NCBI RefSeq assembly: GCF_014861485.1 | Contig: NZ_JACZHT010000006.1 | Location: forward strand, 1 to 64,000 | Direction of reading: 5' to 3' | From: Phaeovibrio sulfidiphilus | GTDB lineage: Bacteria; Pseudomonadota; Alphaproteobacteria; Rhodospirillales; Rhodospirillaceae | Length of the DNA: 64,000 bases | Shown here: one piece after another, positions 30,557-39,213 of the stretch | Numbering within the stretch: the stretch's first letter is position 1 | How the letters are laid out: the number at the start of each line of letters is the position of its first letter | Translations under genes and position numbers: made by a program | The notes under the pieces: model-generated | Databases searched by the model: none | Seen by the model: the letters and a program-made list of their open reading frames with translations, nothing else | What the model was told of the DNA's origin: nothing

Positions 30557-31804
30557 ATGGACGACGAGCCCATCATCACTCCCGACTTCTACCGCATCAA
30601 GCGCCTGCCGCCGTACGTCTTCGCCGAGGTCAACGCAATGAAGGCAAAGGCGCGCGCCGCGGGGCAGGACATCATCGACCTGGGAATGGGCAACCCGGAC
30701 CAGCCGACACCGCCCCATATTGTCGAGAAGCTGGCCGAGGCGGCGGCGAATCCCCGCGCCCACCGGTATTCCATGTCCAAGGGCATTCCGGGCCTGAGAA
30801 AGGCCCTGTGCGCGTATTATGAGCGCCGCTTCAACGTCTCCCTCGATCCGGAAAGCGAGTGCATTGTGACCCTCGGGTCCAAGGAGGGGCTTGCGAACCT
30901 GGCCCAGGCGATCACCTCGCCCGGTGACGTGATCCTGGCGCCCAACCCCAGCTATCCGATCCACGCGTTCGGCTTCATTATTGCGGGCGGTGCGGTGCGC
31001 CACATTCCGGCGGCGCCGGGCCGCGAGTTTCTCGAGGCGATGGAGCGCGGTGTCCGCCACTCGGTGCCCAAGCCCATGGCCGTGATTGTCAACTTCCCCT
31101 CCAACCCGACGGCCTACGTGGCCGATCTGGGCTTCTACGAGGAGATCGTTGATTTCTGCCGCTTCCACAAGATCTGGATCCTTTCGGACCTCGCCTACTC
31201 GGAGATCTATTTCGACGGCAATCCGCCGCCGTCGGTTCTTCAGGTCAAGGGCGCGCGGGATATCACCATCGAGTTCACCTCCCTGTCCAAGACCTACAAC
31301 ATGCCGGGCTGGCGCGTGGGGTTTGCCGTGGGCAACCGTCACCTCATCTCGGCGCTGACCCGGATCAAGTCCTATCTTGACTACGGCGCCTTCACGCCGG
31401 TCCAGGTGGCGGCCACCGCCGCGCTGAACGGTCCCCAGGACTGCGTCGAGGAGATCCGCAGCCTGTACCGGGATCGCCGGGATGTGATGATCGAGGGCTT
31501 TGCCCAGGCCGGATGGGATATTCCGTCGCCGTCGGCGTCCATGTTTGCCTGGGCGCCCATTCCCAAGCCTTTCCGTCACCTGGGCTCCCTGGAATTTTCC
31601 AAGATCCTGATGGAAAAGGCGAGCGTCGCGGTGTCTCCGGGTGTAGGCTTCGGGGAGTACGGGGACGAGCACGTCCGGGTTGCCATGGTGGAAAACCGGC
31701 ACCGGATCCGTCAGGCCGTGAAGTCCGTCAAGACGTTCATGTCGAACGCCTCCGAAATCCTCGAGGAAGTCGAGCGACGCGCCCGGCAAAAACAGACCTC
31801 GTGA
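30557..31804 (+). CDS. Class I/II PLP aminotransferase (AlaC/DapL-like)
   Basis: 415 residues, fold type I. Conserved IDLGMGNPDQPTP near residue 42, a PNPSYPIH block, VNFPSNPTA (about residue 180), the DLAYSEIYFDG aspartate and the PLP lysine in SLSKTYNMPGWRVGF (about residue 245). Closest by memory to the AlaC alanine aminotransferase and LL-diaminopimelate aminotransferase group; in alphaproteobacteria this gene commonly precedes hom. The exact amino donor cannot be assigned from sequence alone. It lies 24 bp upstream of hom, so probably an amino acid biosynthesis operon. Confidence 0.88.
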   Translation: MDDEPIITPDFYRIKRLPPYVFAEVNAMKAKARAAGQDIIDLGMGNPDQPTPPHIVEKLAEAAANPRAHRYSMSKGIPGLRKALCAYYERRFNVSLDPESECIVTLGSKEGLANLAQAITSPGDVILAPNPSYPIHAFGFIIAGGAVRHIPAAPGREFLEAMERGVRHSVPKPMAVIVNFPSNPTAYVADLGFYEEIVDFCRFHKIWILSDLAYSEIYFDGNPPPSVLQVKGARDITIEFTSLSKTYNMPGWRVGFAVGNRHLISALTRIKSYLDYGAFTPVQVAATAALNGPQDCVEEIRSLYRDRRDVMIEGFAQAGWDIPSPSASMFAWAPIPKPFRHLGSLEFSKILMEKASVAVSPGVGFGEYGDEHVRVAMVENRHRIRQAVKSVKTFMSNASEILEEVERRARQKQTS

Positions 31805-31828
31805 GTCTTTGATCGTACGGGAAGAAAA

Positions 31829-33154
31829 ATGAGTGTCGACGACAAGGGTAAAAAAGAGCTCCCGCCGCTGAAAGTGGCCATTGCCGGTCTTGGAACGGTG
31901 GGAGTGGGTGTTCTTCGGGTGCTGACCGAGCAGGCGGACCTGATCTCCGAGCGGGCAGGGCGCCCCATCCAGGTGGTGGCCGTGTCTGCCCGCAACGCGC
32001 AGGCGGACCGCGGAGTGGATCTTGCGCCCTTCCGGTGGTTTGACGATGCAACCGTCATGGCCCGCGAGGCCGACGCGGATGTGGTGGTCGAGCTGATCGG
32101 GGGCGCGGAGGGCGTGGCCCGCAAGGTCTGCGAGACCGCTTTGGACTCCGGGCGCCATGTGGTGACCGCCAACAAGGCGCTTCTTGCCCACCACGTCATC
32201 TCGCTGGCCGAAAAGGCCGAGGTGGCGGGGCTTGGCCTGTTCTACGAGGCGGCCGTCGCCGGAGGCATTCCCATCATCAAGGCCCTGCGTGAGGGCCTGG
32301 CGGCGAACCGGGTCCGCTCGGTGAAGGGGATTCTTAACGGAACCTGCAACTACATCCTGACCACCATGCGCGAGACGGGACGCGAGTTCTCGGACGTCCT
32401 GATCGAGGCCCAGGAACTGGGCTACGCGGAGGCGGATCCGTCCTTCGACATCGACGGCGTGGACGCGGCCCACAAGATTGCGCTTCTGGCCTCCCTGGCT
32501 TTTGGCGAGCAGGTGGACTTTGACTCGATCGTCATCCAGGGTATCCGTCACGTCACGGCGCTCGATATCACGTTCGCCACGGAACTGGGCTATCGGGTGA
32601 AGCTGATTGCCCATACCGAGCGCTTCGACGGCTGCGTGGAAACCCGGGTCGAGCCCGTCCTTGTGCCCGTGTCCGCACCGCTGTCCCACGTGGAGGGCGT
32701 CTACAACGCCGTTCTGGTGGAGGGCGACCTGGTGGGAACCAGCCTCTACGTGGGGCGTGGCGCCGGAGCCGGACCCACGGCCTCCAGCGTGGTGGCGGAC
32801 CTGATCGATATCGCGCGCGGCCGCTTCACGCCGGTCTTTGGCGTGCCCTCGGGCGACCTGTCGGCTTCGGTACTGTGCGAGAACTCGGCTCCGGACCGGG
32901 GCGAGCGCTACTACGTGCGCCTGATGGTCACCGACCGCCCCGGCGTCTTTGCCGATATCGCGGCGGCCCTTCGGGACGAGGCGGTCTCCATGGAGTCCAT
33001 CATCCAGCACGGGCGGAACCCGGGGGAGACCGTGGCTCTCGTCATGGTCCTCCACGACACGCCGGAGGACGCGGTGACCCGAGCGGTGCGCCGGATCGGC
33101 AGCCTGCATGAGATCGTGGAGCCTCCGCGGGTCATGAGAATCGGCCGTTTCTAG
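31829..33154 (+). CDS. hom: Homoserine dehydrogenase
   Basis: 441 residues. NAD(P)-binding GLGTVGVGVL near residue 19, VTANKALLA, the catalytic-domain KGILNGTCNYILT (about residue 170), EAQELGYAEADPSFDIDG with the substrate-binding Asp/Glu, and a C-terminal ACT domain (RLMVTDRPGVFADIA, about residue 360) for feedback control, probably by threonine. It converts aspartate semialdehyde to homoserine, feeding metY (41401) and methionine/threonine synthesis. Confidence 0.95.
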   Translation: MSVDDKGKKELPPLKVAIAGLGTVGVGVLRVLTEQADLISERAGRPIQVVAVSARNAQADRGVDLAPFRWFDDATVMAREADADVVVELIGGAEGVARKVCETALDSGRHVVTANKALLAHHVISLAEKAEVAGLGLFYEAAVAGGIPIIKALREGLAANRVRSVKGILNGTCNYILTTMRETGREFSDVLIEAQELGYAEADPSFDIDGVDAAHKIALLASLAFGEQVDFDSIVIQGIRHVTALDITFATELGYRVKLIAHTERFDGCVETRVEPVLVPVSAPLSHVEGVYNAVLVEGDLVGTSLYVGRGAGAGPTASSVVADLIDIARGRFTPVFGVPSGDLSASVLCENSAPDRGERYYVRLMVTDRPGVFADIAAALRDEAVSMESIIQHGRNPGETVALVMVLHDTPEDAVTRAVRRIGSLHEIVEPPRVMRIGRF

Positions 33155-33158
33155 ACCT

Positions 33159-33183
33159 GTCCGGGGCACGGCGTGTCCCGGAC
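33159..33183. other. Hairpin between hom and glpX-like gene
   Basis: GTCCGGG/CCCGGAC arms with an inner CAC/GTG pairing and GGC loop. No T-run; it may be an mRNA processing or stability element between two genes of the operon. Confidence 0.4.
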
Positions 33184-33217
33184 CCCACGCTGCCGGGCTC
33201 AGGCCGGGAAGAGGACC

Positions 33218-34213
33218 ATGACACAACACGCATCCCCGCAGGCCATTATCGGGCGGGTTCTGGCCCTTGACGTCGCGCGCGCCACCGAGGCGGCGGCCAT
33301 GGCGGCTGCCCGCTTTGTCGGCCGCGGTGACGAGCGGGCCGCCGACCGGGCGGCGAGCCTCGCCATGCGGCAGGTCCTGGCGGCGACGCCCATGCGCGGA
33401 ACCGTCGCGGTCGGTGCGGACCCGGATCCTGCCGAGGGCCTCTTTTGCGCCGGGGAGCCGGTCGGCACCGGTGAGGGGCCCGAGGTGGATGTGGCCATTG
33501 CTCCCCTGGAGGGCGCGACCATCTGCGCAACCGGCGCCCCCAACGCCATGGCGTGCCTTGCGTTCGCCCCCCGGGACGGGCTGCTTCGTGTCCCGCCGCT
33601 CTACATGGACAAAATCGCTGTGGGCCCGGATGTTCCCCCGGATGTGGTGTCCCTGGACCAGAGTCCGGCGGACAATGTCCGGGCCGTGTCCCGGGCCAGG
33701 GGTGTCGATGTCTCGGCCCTGACCGTGTGCGTCCTGGACCGGCCCCGCAACGAGGAGCTTGTGGAGGCGCTCCGGGAAACCGGCTGCCGGCTGATGCTGA
33801 TCCTGGACGGGGACGTCTCCGGTGCGCTCGCGGCCGGACTGCCGGAAAACGGTGTGGACATGTACATGGGCTCGGGCGGGGCGGCAGAGGGTGTGCTTGC
33901 GGCCGCCGGTTTGCGCTGTCTCGGGGGAACACTTCAGGGGCGCCTTCTTCTGCGCACCCCGGCCGAGCGGGCTCTGGTGCGGGAGTTCGGCTTCCCGGGG
34001 GAGGCGGACCGGCTCCTTGGAATGGACGATTTCGTCCCCGGCGAGGCCGTGTTTGCCGCCACCGGCGTGACGGACGGCACCTTGCTGCGCGGGGTGCGCT
34101 TCACGGCGGACGGAGTCTGTTCCCAGACCATGATCCTCAAATCCTGCTCCGGCACCCGCAGGGTGATTGACTCCCGCCACGCGCGTGTCGGCGCCCGCAT
34201 TTCCGGCGACTGA
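33218..34213 (+). CDS. glpX: GlpX-family (class II fructose-1,6-bisphosphatase) homologue lacking catalytic metal ligands
   Basis: 331 residues, full-length and clearly GlpX by VTEAAA-like N-terminus, YMDKIAVGP, LTVCVLDRPRNEEL, LDGDVSG, VDMYMGSGGAAEGVLAA, LGGTLQGRL and AATGVTDGTLLRGV. However, the canonical GEGERDEAPML motif reads GADPDPAEGLF, and the canonical D-P-L-E-G-T motif reads APLEGA. Thus the Glu pair in the first motif, the metal-binding Asp and the substrate Thr of the second are all replaced, while the later Glu in AAEG remains. The frame is intact with normal codon use. It is probably inactive as a phosphatase, possibly a pseudoenzyme. Start ATG 33218 has GAAGAGG upstream. Context: aminotransferase-hom-glpX-recJ. 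Confidence 0.85.
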   Translation: MTQHASPQAIIGRVLALDVARATEAAAMAAARFVGRGDERAADRAASLAMRQVLAATPMRGTVAVGADPDPAEGLFCAGEPVGTGEGPEVDVAIAPLEGATICATGAPNAMACLAFAPRDGLLRVPPLYMDKIAVGPDVPPDVVSLDQSPADNVRAVSRARGVDVSALTVCVLDRPRNEELVEALRETGCRLMLILDGDVSGALAAGLPENGVDMYMGSGGAAEGVLAAAGLRCLGGTLQGRLLLRTPAERALVREFGFPGEADRLLGMDDFVPGEAVFAATGVTDGTLLRGVRFTADGVCSQTMILKSCSGTRRVIDSRHARVGARISGD

Positions 34214-34322
34214 TCCCCGTTTGTCCTGCGCCACGGGCGCCCCGCCCGGTGTTTGGCCGGGATGGGCCTCTTTTCCGGGGAAAGCCCTTTCTTTTCCGAA
34301 GGAGAGGCGTCTATTGTAGCGC

Positions 34323-36149
34323 ATGACACGCCATGAACCCCAGACGACTTCAGAAGCCGCCGACGGATCTGTCAGGCGCGCGCTTCTGGGAGTCCACAGC
34401 TCGAAAACCGGCCGGATCTGGTGCCAGCGCTCCGGAGACGAACGCCTGGCTCTCGCCATCAGCCAGCGGCTGGGGGTGCCCGAGATTATCGGGCGCATTC
34501 TGGCGGGACGCAGTGTTCCCCTCGAGATTGCCGAGACCTATCTCGATCCCACCTTGCGCGCCGCTCTTCCCGATCCGTCCCACCTTCTCGATATGGACAA
34601 GGCGGTGGAGCGGATCGTGCGCGCCGTGCGGGACCGGGAAAAGGTGGCGGTCTTCGGTGACTATGACGTGGACGGCGCCACCGCCTCCGCCCTGATGCAC
34701 CGTTTTCTGCGCGCCCTCGGGCTTGAGGTCGAGGTGTACATTCCCGACCGCCAGAAGGAGGGCTACGGCCCGGGCATTCCCGCCATGCTGGCCCTGGCCT
34801 CCCGGGGAGCCACCCTTGTGATTACGGTGGACTGTGGCGTCAGCGCCTTTGAACCCCTTGCGAAGGCTGCGGAAATCGGCCTTGACGTGATCGTCTGCGA
34901 CCATCACGAGGCCCAGAGCGGCCTGCCCGAGGCCTGCGCTGTGGTCAACCCGAAGCGGCTGGACGAGACCACGGACCACACGTGCCTTGCGGCCGTGGGG
35001 GTCGCGTTCCTGATGGCTATCGGTGTGAACCGGGCCCTGAGGGAGGCAAACTGGTACCGGGACAACGGCCGCGACGCCCCCGATCTCATGAGCTATCTCG
35101 ATCTTGTGGCCCTGGGCACGGTGTGCGACATGGTTCCCCTTGTGGGGGTGAACCGGGCCCTGGTCCGTCAGGGGCTCAAGGTTCTTGCGGCCGGCACCAA
35201 CACCGGCCTGCAGGCCCTGATGGAGGTCTCGAAGGTTCGGGACATTCCGGGGCCGTTTCATCTCGGTTTCATTCTGGGGCCGCGCATCAATGCGGGCGGA
35301 CGGGTCGGCGAGGCCGGAATGGGCCCCGCTCTGCTCGCCTGTGATGACCCGGTGCAGGCGCTCGAGATGGCCCGGCACATGGAGGCCTGGAACTCGGCGC
35401 GCAAGGAGATTGAGACCGAGGTCCTCGATCAGGCCCTCGAAATGGCCGCCGCCATCCCCGAGGACGCTCCCGTGATCTTCGTTGCGGGGCAGGGCTGGCA
35501 CTCGGGCGTCGTTGGCATTGTGGCCAGCCGCCTGAAGGAGCGCTATTTCCGCCCCGTGTGCGTTGTGGCCCTGGAGGGCGGCGTGGGCAAGGGATCGGGC
35601 CGCTCGGTGAAGGGCATCGATCTTGGGCGGGCCGTGATTTCTGCCAGCGAGGCCGGTCTGCTTGAGGCCGGCGGCGGACACGCCATGGCCGCCGGGTTTA
35701 CGGTGATGGAGCCCCGCCTGGATGCGTTCCGCGCGTTTCTGGAGGAGCGCATCCTGGCCCAGATGGCCGGGGCCGAGGACTCCGGGGCCCGTGTTCTCGA
35801 AATTGACGGCGTTCTTGATGTTCGGGGCGCCTGTCCGGACTTTACCGGCCAGGTCGAGCGGGCCGGTCCCTATGGTGTGGGGAACCCGGAGCCCGTGTTT
35901 GCCGTGGCCAACGCCCGGGTGTCTCGCGTGGATATCGTGGGCATGGGGCATATCCGCTGCTTTTTCAGCGGGGCCGCCGGAGGCAGCCTGAAGGGCATGG
36001 CCTTCCGCAGTGCGGATTCCGAGCTGGGGCACGCCCTGCTCAACGCCCGGGGCCGCACGGTCCATGTGGCGGGAATTCTCCGCCCGGACACCTGGGGCGG
36101 CCGCAATGGCACCCAGCTTCTGATTGAGGATCTCTCCTGGGCGGACTGA
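34323..36149 (+). CDS. recJ: Single-stranded-DNA-specific exonuclease RecJ
   Basis: 608 residues. DHH-phosphoesterase motifs are intact: VFGDYDVDGATASALM (about residue 105), TVDCGVSAFE, CDHHEA near residue 193, and LDLVALGTVCDMVPL. The DHHA1 domain has GWHSGVVGIVASRLKERY and GSGRSVKGIDL, with AGGGHAMAAGFTV near residue 455. A C-terminal OB-fold ends the protein. RecJ degrades 5' single-stranded ends in recombination and mismatch repair. It follows the glpX-like gene by 109 bp. Confidence 0.96.
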   Translation: MTRHEPQTTSEAADGSVRRALLGVHSSKTGRIWCQRSGDERLALAISQRLGVPEIIGRILAGRSVPLEIAETYLDPTLRAALPDPSHLLDMDKAVERIVRAVRDREKVAVFGDYDVDGATASALMHRFLRALGLEVEVYIPDRQKEGYGPGIPAMLALASRGATLVITVDCGVSAFEPLAKAAEIGLDVIVCDHHEAQSGLPEACAVVNPKRLDETTDHTCLAAVGVAFLMAIGVNRALREANWYRDNGRDAPDLMSYLDLVALGTVCDMVPLVGVNRALVRQGLKVLAAGTNTGLQALMEVSKVRDIPGPFHLGFILGPRINAGGRVGEAGMGPALLACDDPVQALEMARHMEAWNSARKEIETEVLDQALEMAAAIPEDAPVIFVAGQGWHSGVVGIVASRLKERYFRPVCVVALEGGVGKGSGRSVKGIDLGRAVISASEAGLLEAGGGHAMAAGFTVMEPRLDAFRAFLEERILAQMAGAEDSGARVLEIDGVLDVRGACPDFTGQVERAGPYGVGNPEPVFAVANARVSRVDIVGMGHIRCFFSGAAGGSLKGMAFRSADSELGHALLNARGRTVHVAGILRPDTWGGRNGTQLLIEDLSWAD

Positions 36150-36304
36150 GCCCCGAAACGCCGGATACGGGCGCCTGCGGTCAGTGCCGCCCGTGAGCCG
36201 GGACCAAAGCGCGCCCATGTCATGGGTGTGTGGGGTTGCAGCGGGGCAGGGCTGGCCGGAAGGTCGCCGGGCAGGGCAGCGCCGAAGGCGGGGAGGGCTG
36301 GTGC

Positions 36305-37006
36305 TCAGCCGATTCGGTGAAGCCCGGGCCCCTCGGTCCGGAGCCAGGCTTTTGCCTCCTGGACATCGCCCACAAGATCGCGCACCAGCGCCCAGAACCG
36401 GGGCGAGTGATTGAACTCCACCAGATGGGCCACCTCATGGGCCGCCACGTAGTCAAGGACCGGCGCGGGAGCCATGATCAGCCGCCAGGAAAACGACAGC
36501 CGGCCGCTTGACGCACAGCTGCCCCACCGGGAGCGCGTGTCCCGAAGGGACAGGTGGTTGAAGGATGTCCCCAGGGTCCGGCAGTAGAGGCTCACCCGGT
36601 CCACCAGCCGTTCCCGGGCCCGGGCCCTCATCCAGCCCCGGATCTGGTCCGCCACGTGTTCCGGTCGTCCCGCCACCAGAAGACGGTCGTGCTCCGGATC
36701 CAGACGGACCGCCCGCGTGCCCCCGGCAACGGGGACGATCTCGTAAAGCCGGCCGGAGAAGGGGACACGGGCGCCGGGCTCGAACAAAATCCGGTCCGGA
36801 GCCCGGGACAGCTGGCGCGACACCCAGTCTCCCTTGCTCCGGGCGAAGGCAATCAGATCCGCGTCACTCACGTGGGGCGGAGCACTCACCACCACCGCGT
36901 CCCCGGACGGGGACAGGCGCAAGGCCAGATGCCGCGCGGTCCGCGAGCGGCGGATTGTCAGGGACAGTGAATGTCCATCGATGTCGATCGGGGTGCCCAT
37001 AGACAC
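36305..37006 (-). CDS. YgjP-type M48-like metallopeptidase
   Basis: 233 residues, matching the YgjP/DUF45 family: RTARHLALRLSPSGDAVVVSAPP near the N-terminus, SLRDTRSRWGSCASSGRLSFSWRL and the zinc motif AAHEVAHLVEFNHSPRFW (HExxH about residue 195, third ligand His in NHS). Function in bacteria is largely undefined. GTG 37006 or ATG 37000 may be the start; no strong ribosome binding site is visible for either. Convergent with recJ, separated by 155 bp. Confidence 0.85.
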   Translation of the reverse strand: MSMGTPIDIDGHSLSLTIRRSRTARHLALRLSPSGDAVVVSAPPHVSDADLIAFARSKGDWVSRQLSRAPDRILFEPGARVPFSGRLYEIVPVAGGTRAVRLDPEHDRLLVAGRPEHVADQIRGWMRARARERLVDRVSLYCRTLGTSFNHLSLRDTRSRWGSCASSGRLSFSWRLIMAPAPVLDYVAAHEVAHLVEFNHSPRFWALVRDLVGDVQEAKAWLRTEGPGLHRIG

Positions 37007-37181
37007 GCATATACTGCATTTTCCCCGGAAAGAAAACGCTCACCAGGATGGGACGGGTGGTGTGACGGCCCCCGTCCACAGCCGAAAGGACGTTGACACT
37101 GGCGGATGGGTCGTTGATTCTTCCCGTTACAGCAGGACATGTTGAGAAACCGGTTTCTCCAGGTTGGAAAGGGTTGCCCCC

Positions 37182-37514
37182 ATGAAGCGGATTTCGTTCC
37201 CGGCGCTCGCTGTTGTGGCGTGCATGATGCCTCTGGCCGGTTGCAGCGACGAGTTGATCCCCGAGTACGATATTACGGCCGAATGCAAGGTCACGTCTGA
37301 TGATGACCCCTTTGTGGAGGCCTTCTGCGTGGACATGGAGAAGTCCTCCCTTGCCATGCTCCAGGAGATTGATCCGGATGACGAGGCCCTGAACTACTGC
37401 GTGAAGTCGGACACGGTCATGAGCGCGCGCAGCTACATGATGATCCTCAACTGCCGCTCGATCCTTCTGGAGGTTCCACGGGAGATGTGGGACCAGACCT
37501 CCCTGACGGAGTAG
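37182..37514 (+). CDS. Small Cys-containing lipoprotein
   Basis: 110 residues, no family recognised. The signal ends in a lipobox LAGC (Cys at about residue 21). The mature part has cysteines spaced C-x13-C-x23-C-x17-C, with an acidic central stretch (EIDPDDEALNYC) and a SYMMILNC block. The downstream gene has a similar spacing (C-x23-C-x16-C) and SYLVLLGC, suggesting that the two are related. Preceded by a possible promoter with TTGACA at 37093-37098. Start ATG 37182 chosen because the hydrophobic signal begins there. Confidence 0.6.
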   Translation: MKRISFPALAVVACMMPLAGCSDELIPEYDITAECKVTSDDDPFVEAFCVDMEKSSLAMLQEIDPDDEALNYCVKSDTVMSARSYMMILNCRSILLEVPREMWDQTSLTE

Positions 37515-37520
37515 GCCCCC

Positions 37521-38045
37521 GTGTCCCTTTGGGGAGTGTTCCTTTCTGACACCGCTGGCCGGCGGCGGCCCGCCACGTGCGCTCCGCTGCTGGGTGCCGC
37601 ATGTCTGATGCTGGCGCCCTGGGCTGCAGCCGCCGCGGATACGGGGCCCGCGCCGGTGCCTGATGTGGTCCCTCCCATCTTTGAGACCCCGATGGACACC
37701 CCCTCCGCCGGAGACCCCGGCGTTTCCCCCGAGCCCGCGCCGGTCTCGGGTGGTGTCGACACCCCTGAGGGGGCGGACGCTCTCCCCGCGTATGATCCGG
37801 TGCGCTATTGCTCCATGCTTTCCGGGCTCGTCCAGGATTCGGGCGAGGCCCGCAGGAAGTGCCTGCTGAAGGAGGAGGAGGCCCGGATCCGTCTGGAAGG
37901 GCTGCCCCTTCCGGCAGAGCTGATTTCGGAATGCGACAGCGTTGCCCGGAGCATGGGGGGATCCTATCTGGTTCTTCTGGGCTGCGTGGAGGACACGGGG
38001 GTCACATCCTCTGAAACGGAGCCGCTGCCTGTTCCGGGGCCGTGA
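37521..38045 (+). CDS. Exported Cys-containing small protein, related to its upstream neighbour
   Basis: 174 residues from GTG 37521, 6 bp after the previous stop. A signal-like hydrophobic segment (LLGAACLMLAPWAAAAA) is followed by a Pro/Asp-rich spacer of about 55 residues and a C-terminal domain with C-SMLSG, KC, then C-x23-C-x16-C ending SYLVLLGC. The pattern ECDSVARSMGGSY resembles that in small periplasmic proteins of alphaproteobacteria of unknown role. Probably co-transcribed with the lipoprotein gene. The exact start is uncertain. Confidence 0.5.
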   Translation: MSLWGVFLSDTAGRRRPATCAPLLGAACLMLAPWAAAAADTGPAPVPDVVPPIFETPMDTPSAGDPGVSPEPAPVSGGVDTPEGADALPAYDPVRYCSMLSGLVQDSGEARRKCLLKEEEARIRLEGLPLPAELISECDSVARSMGGSYLVLLGCVEDTGVTSSETEPLPVPGP

Positions 38046-38438
38046 GCCTGGCTTCCTCCGCCGTGTCCCGGGGCCGGGGCGGGTGGCACGGCACCGCGGC
38101 GTGAACAGCCCGCAATGTGGACAGCGCGCAATGTTCGCGGCACGCGCGGCGAACGGCCCGGCGTCCCGTTTTCGGGCCCGTTGCCGGGGATCTGCGGGGG
38201 TGATCCGTGGGGGGGCAGGAGCCGAATCCCGGTCCGGTCCGGGAGTTTTCTAACATGTTTCTCACCCTTTTGGAGGGGGGTGAAGGCTTGACGCAACCGC
38301 CAATCATCACGACATCTACCAGTGCCAGCGCGGGAGCTCCATAAACAGGGGGCCTGCGCAAACCCGGTGCCGCCAGGGGCGGGCCAGGTTATACTCAGCA
38401 CAGTGAACTCGCTCATCTTGAGGAGGGCAAACACACCC
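38046..38438 (+). other. Intergenic region upstream of hsp20
   Basis: No gene. A heat-shock-like promoter candidate lies at 38287-38315. Just before the hsp20 start the bases TCGCT (about 38407-38412) sit upstream of the GAGGAGG ribosome binding site, a spacing reminiscent of ROSE-type RNA thermometers. Confidence 0.35.
38287..38315 (+). promoter_or_regulatory. Candidate RpoH-type promoter for hsp20
   Basis: CTTGAC at 38287-38292, 17-bp spacer, CGACAT at 38310-38315 (consensus about CTTGAA and CCCCAT). About 125 bp upstream of the hsp20 start. Weak match. Confidence 0.3.
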
Positions 38439-38912
38439 ATGAGCCGACTGTCCATGTTCAATTCGCCACTTCTGCTTGGCTTCGATCACTTCGAAAGGGT
38501 GATTGACCGGATTTCCAAGAACCAGGCTGAAGGCTATCCGCCCTACAATATCGAGCAGGTCGGGGAAACCCACCTGAGGATCACTCTGGCGGTGGCAGGT
38601 TTCTCGGAAGCCGATCTCTCCGTGTCTTTGGAGGACAACCAGCTTGTCATCCGCGGAGCGAAGCCGGCAGAGGACACGGAACGGGTCTACCTTCATCGCG
38701 GCATCGCCTCGCGCCAGTTCCAGCGGGCGTTTGTTCTCGCAGAAGGGATAGAGATCACGTCGGCCAGCCTGGAAAACGGGCTGCTGCATATCAATCTGGA
38801 ACGTCCCCTGAATGCGCCAAAAGTGCGCCGGATACCGATAGACGCCTCCAGCAGGAAGTCCAGCCTCCGGGAGACCGGAAGTCCGACGACCGCAGACAAG
38901 GAGAACGGCTGA
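38439..38912 (+). CDS. Small heat shock protein Hsp20
   Basis: 157 residues. N-terminal MSRLSMFNSPLLLGFDHFERVIDR, alpha-crystallin domain with YPPYNIEQ, LRITLAVAGFSEADLSV, and GIASRQFQRAFVL-type strands, and the AENGLL-equivalent SLENGLLHINLER (about residues 110-122). It lacks the classic C-terminal IxI motif but has IPI in RRIPIDA near residue 130. ATP-independent holdase chaperone. Start ATG 38439 has GAGGAGGG 10 bases upstream. Followed by the DUF1150 gene, the usual alphaproteobacterial pair. Confidence 0.93.
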   Translation: MSRLSMFNSPLLLGFDHFERVIDRISKNQAEGYPPYNIEQVGETHLRITLAVAGFSEADLSVSLEDNQLVIRGAKPAEDTERVYLHRGIASRQFQRAFVLAEGIEITSASLENGLLHINLERPLNAPKVRRIPIDASSRKSSLRETGSPTTADKENG

Positions 38913-38946
38913 GGCGTCTCACCATCGATTGAGGAGGACTGATACC

Positions 38947-39213
38947 ATGTCTGACAGAAAGTCACCGGCGATCTTCCAATCGCCCGACAGAAGAATCCCG
39001 ACCAGTCAGGAACTTGCCATTCTCGGGCTCCACAGTGTGGCCTACGCCCGGTTCAATGCGAAAACCTCCGAGGTGCTCGGTGAGGACAAGCTGCCGAAAG
39101 AAGGCTACTCCATCCACGCCGCGAACGGCCAGATGATCGGCTGGGCACCCAGCCTCGACCAGGCCCACCAGGCCATCCGAAGCCACGACCTGGCCCCGGC
39201 CACCGTTCACTGA
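38947..39213 (+). CDS. DUF1150 family protein
   Basis: 88 residues. Family pattern TSQELAILGLHSVAYAR near residue 20 followed by YSIHAANGQMIGWAP. Function unknown, but commonly encoded right after hsp20 in alphaproteobacteria, so probably part of the heat-shock response. Start ATG 38947 with GAGGAGGA upstream. Confidence 0.85.
   Translation: MSDRKSPAIFQSPDRRIPTSQELAILGLHSVAYARFNAKTSEVLGEDKLPKEGYSIHAANGQMIGWAPSLDQAHQAIRSHDLAPATVH

Noticed and set aside
30398-34498. Very long minus-strand open frame opposite the aminotransferase, hom and glpX-like genes
   Set aside because: An artefact of high GC at third codon positions; the three plus-strand genes are recognisable and explain it.
36150-36304. 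Small gene between recJ and the YgjP-type gene
   Set aside because: The short frames there are shadows of flanking genes; no start site or family.
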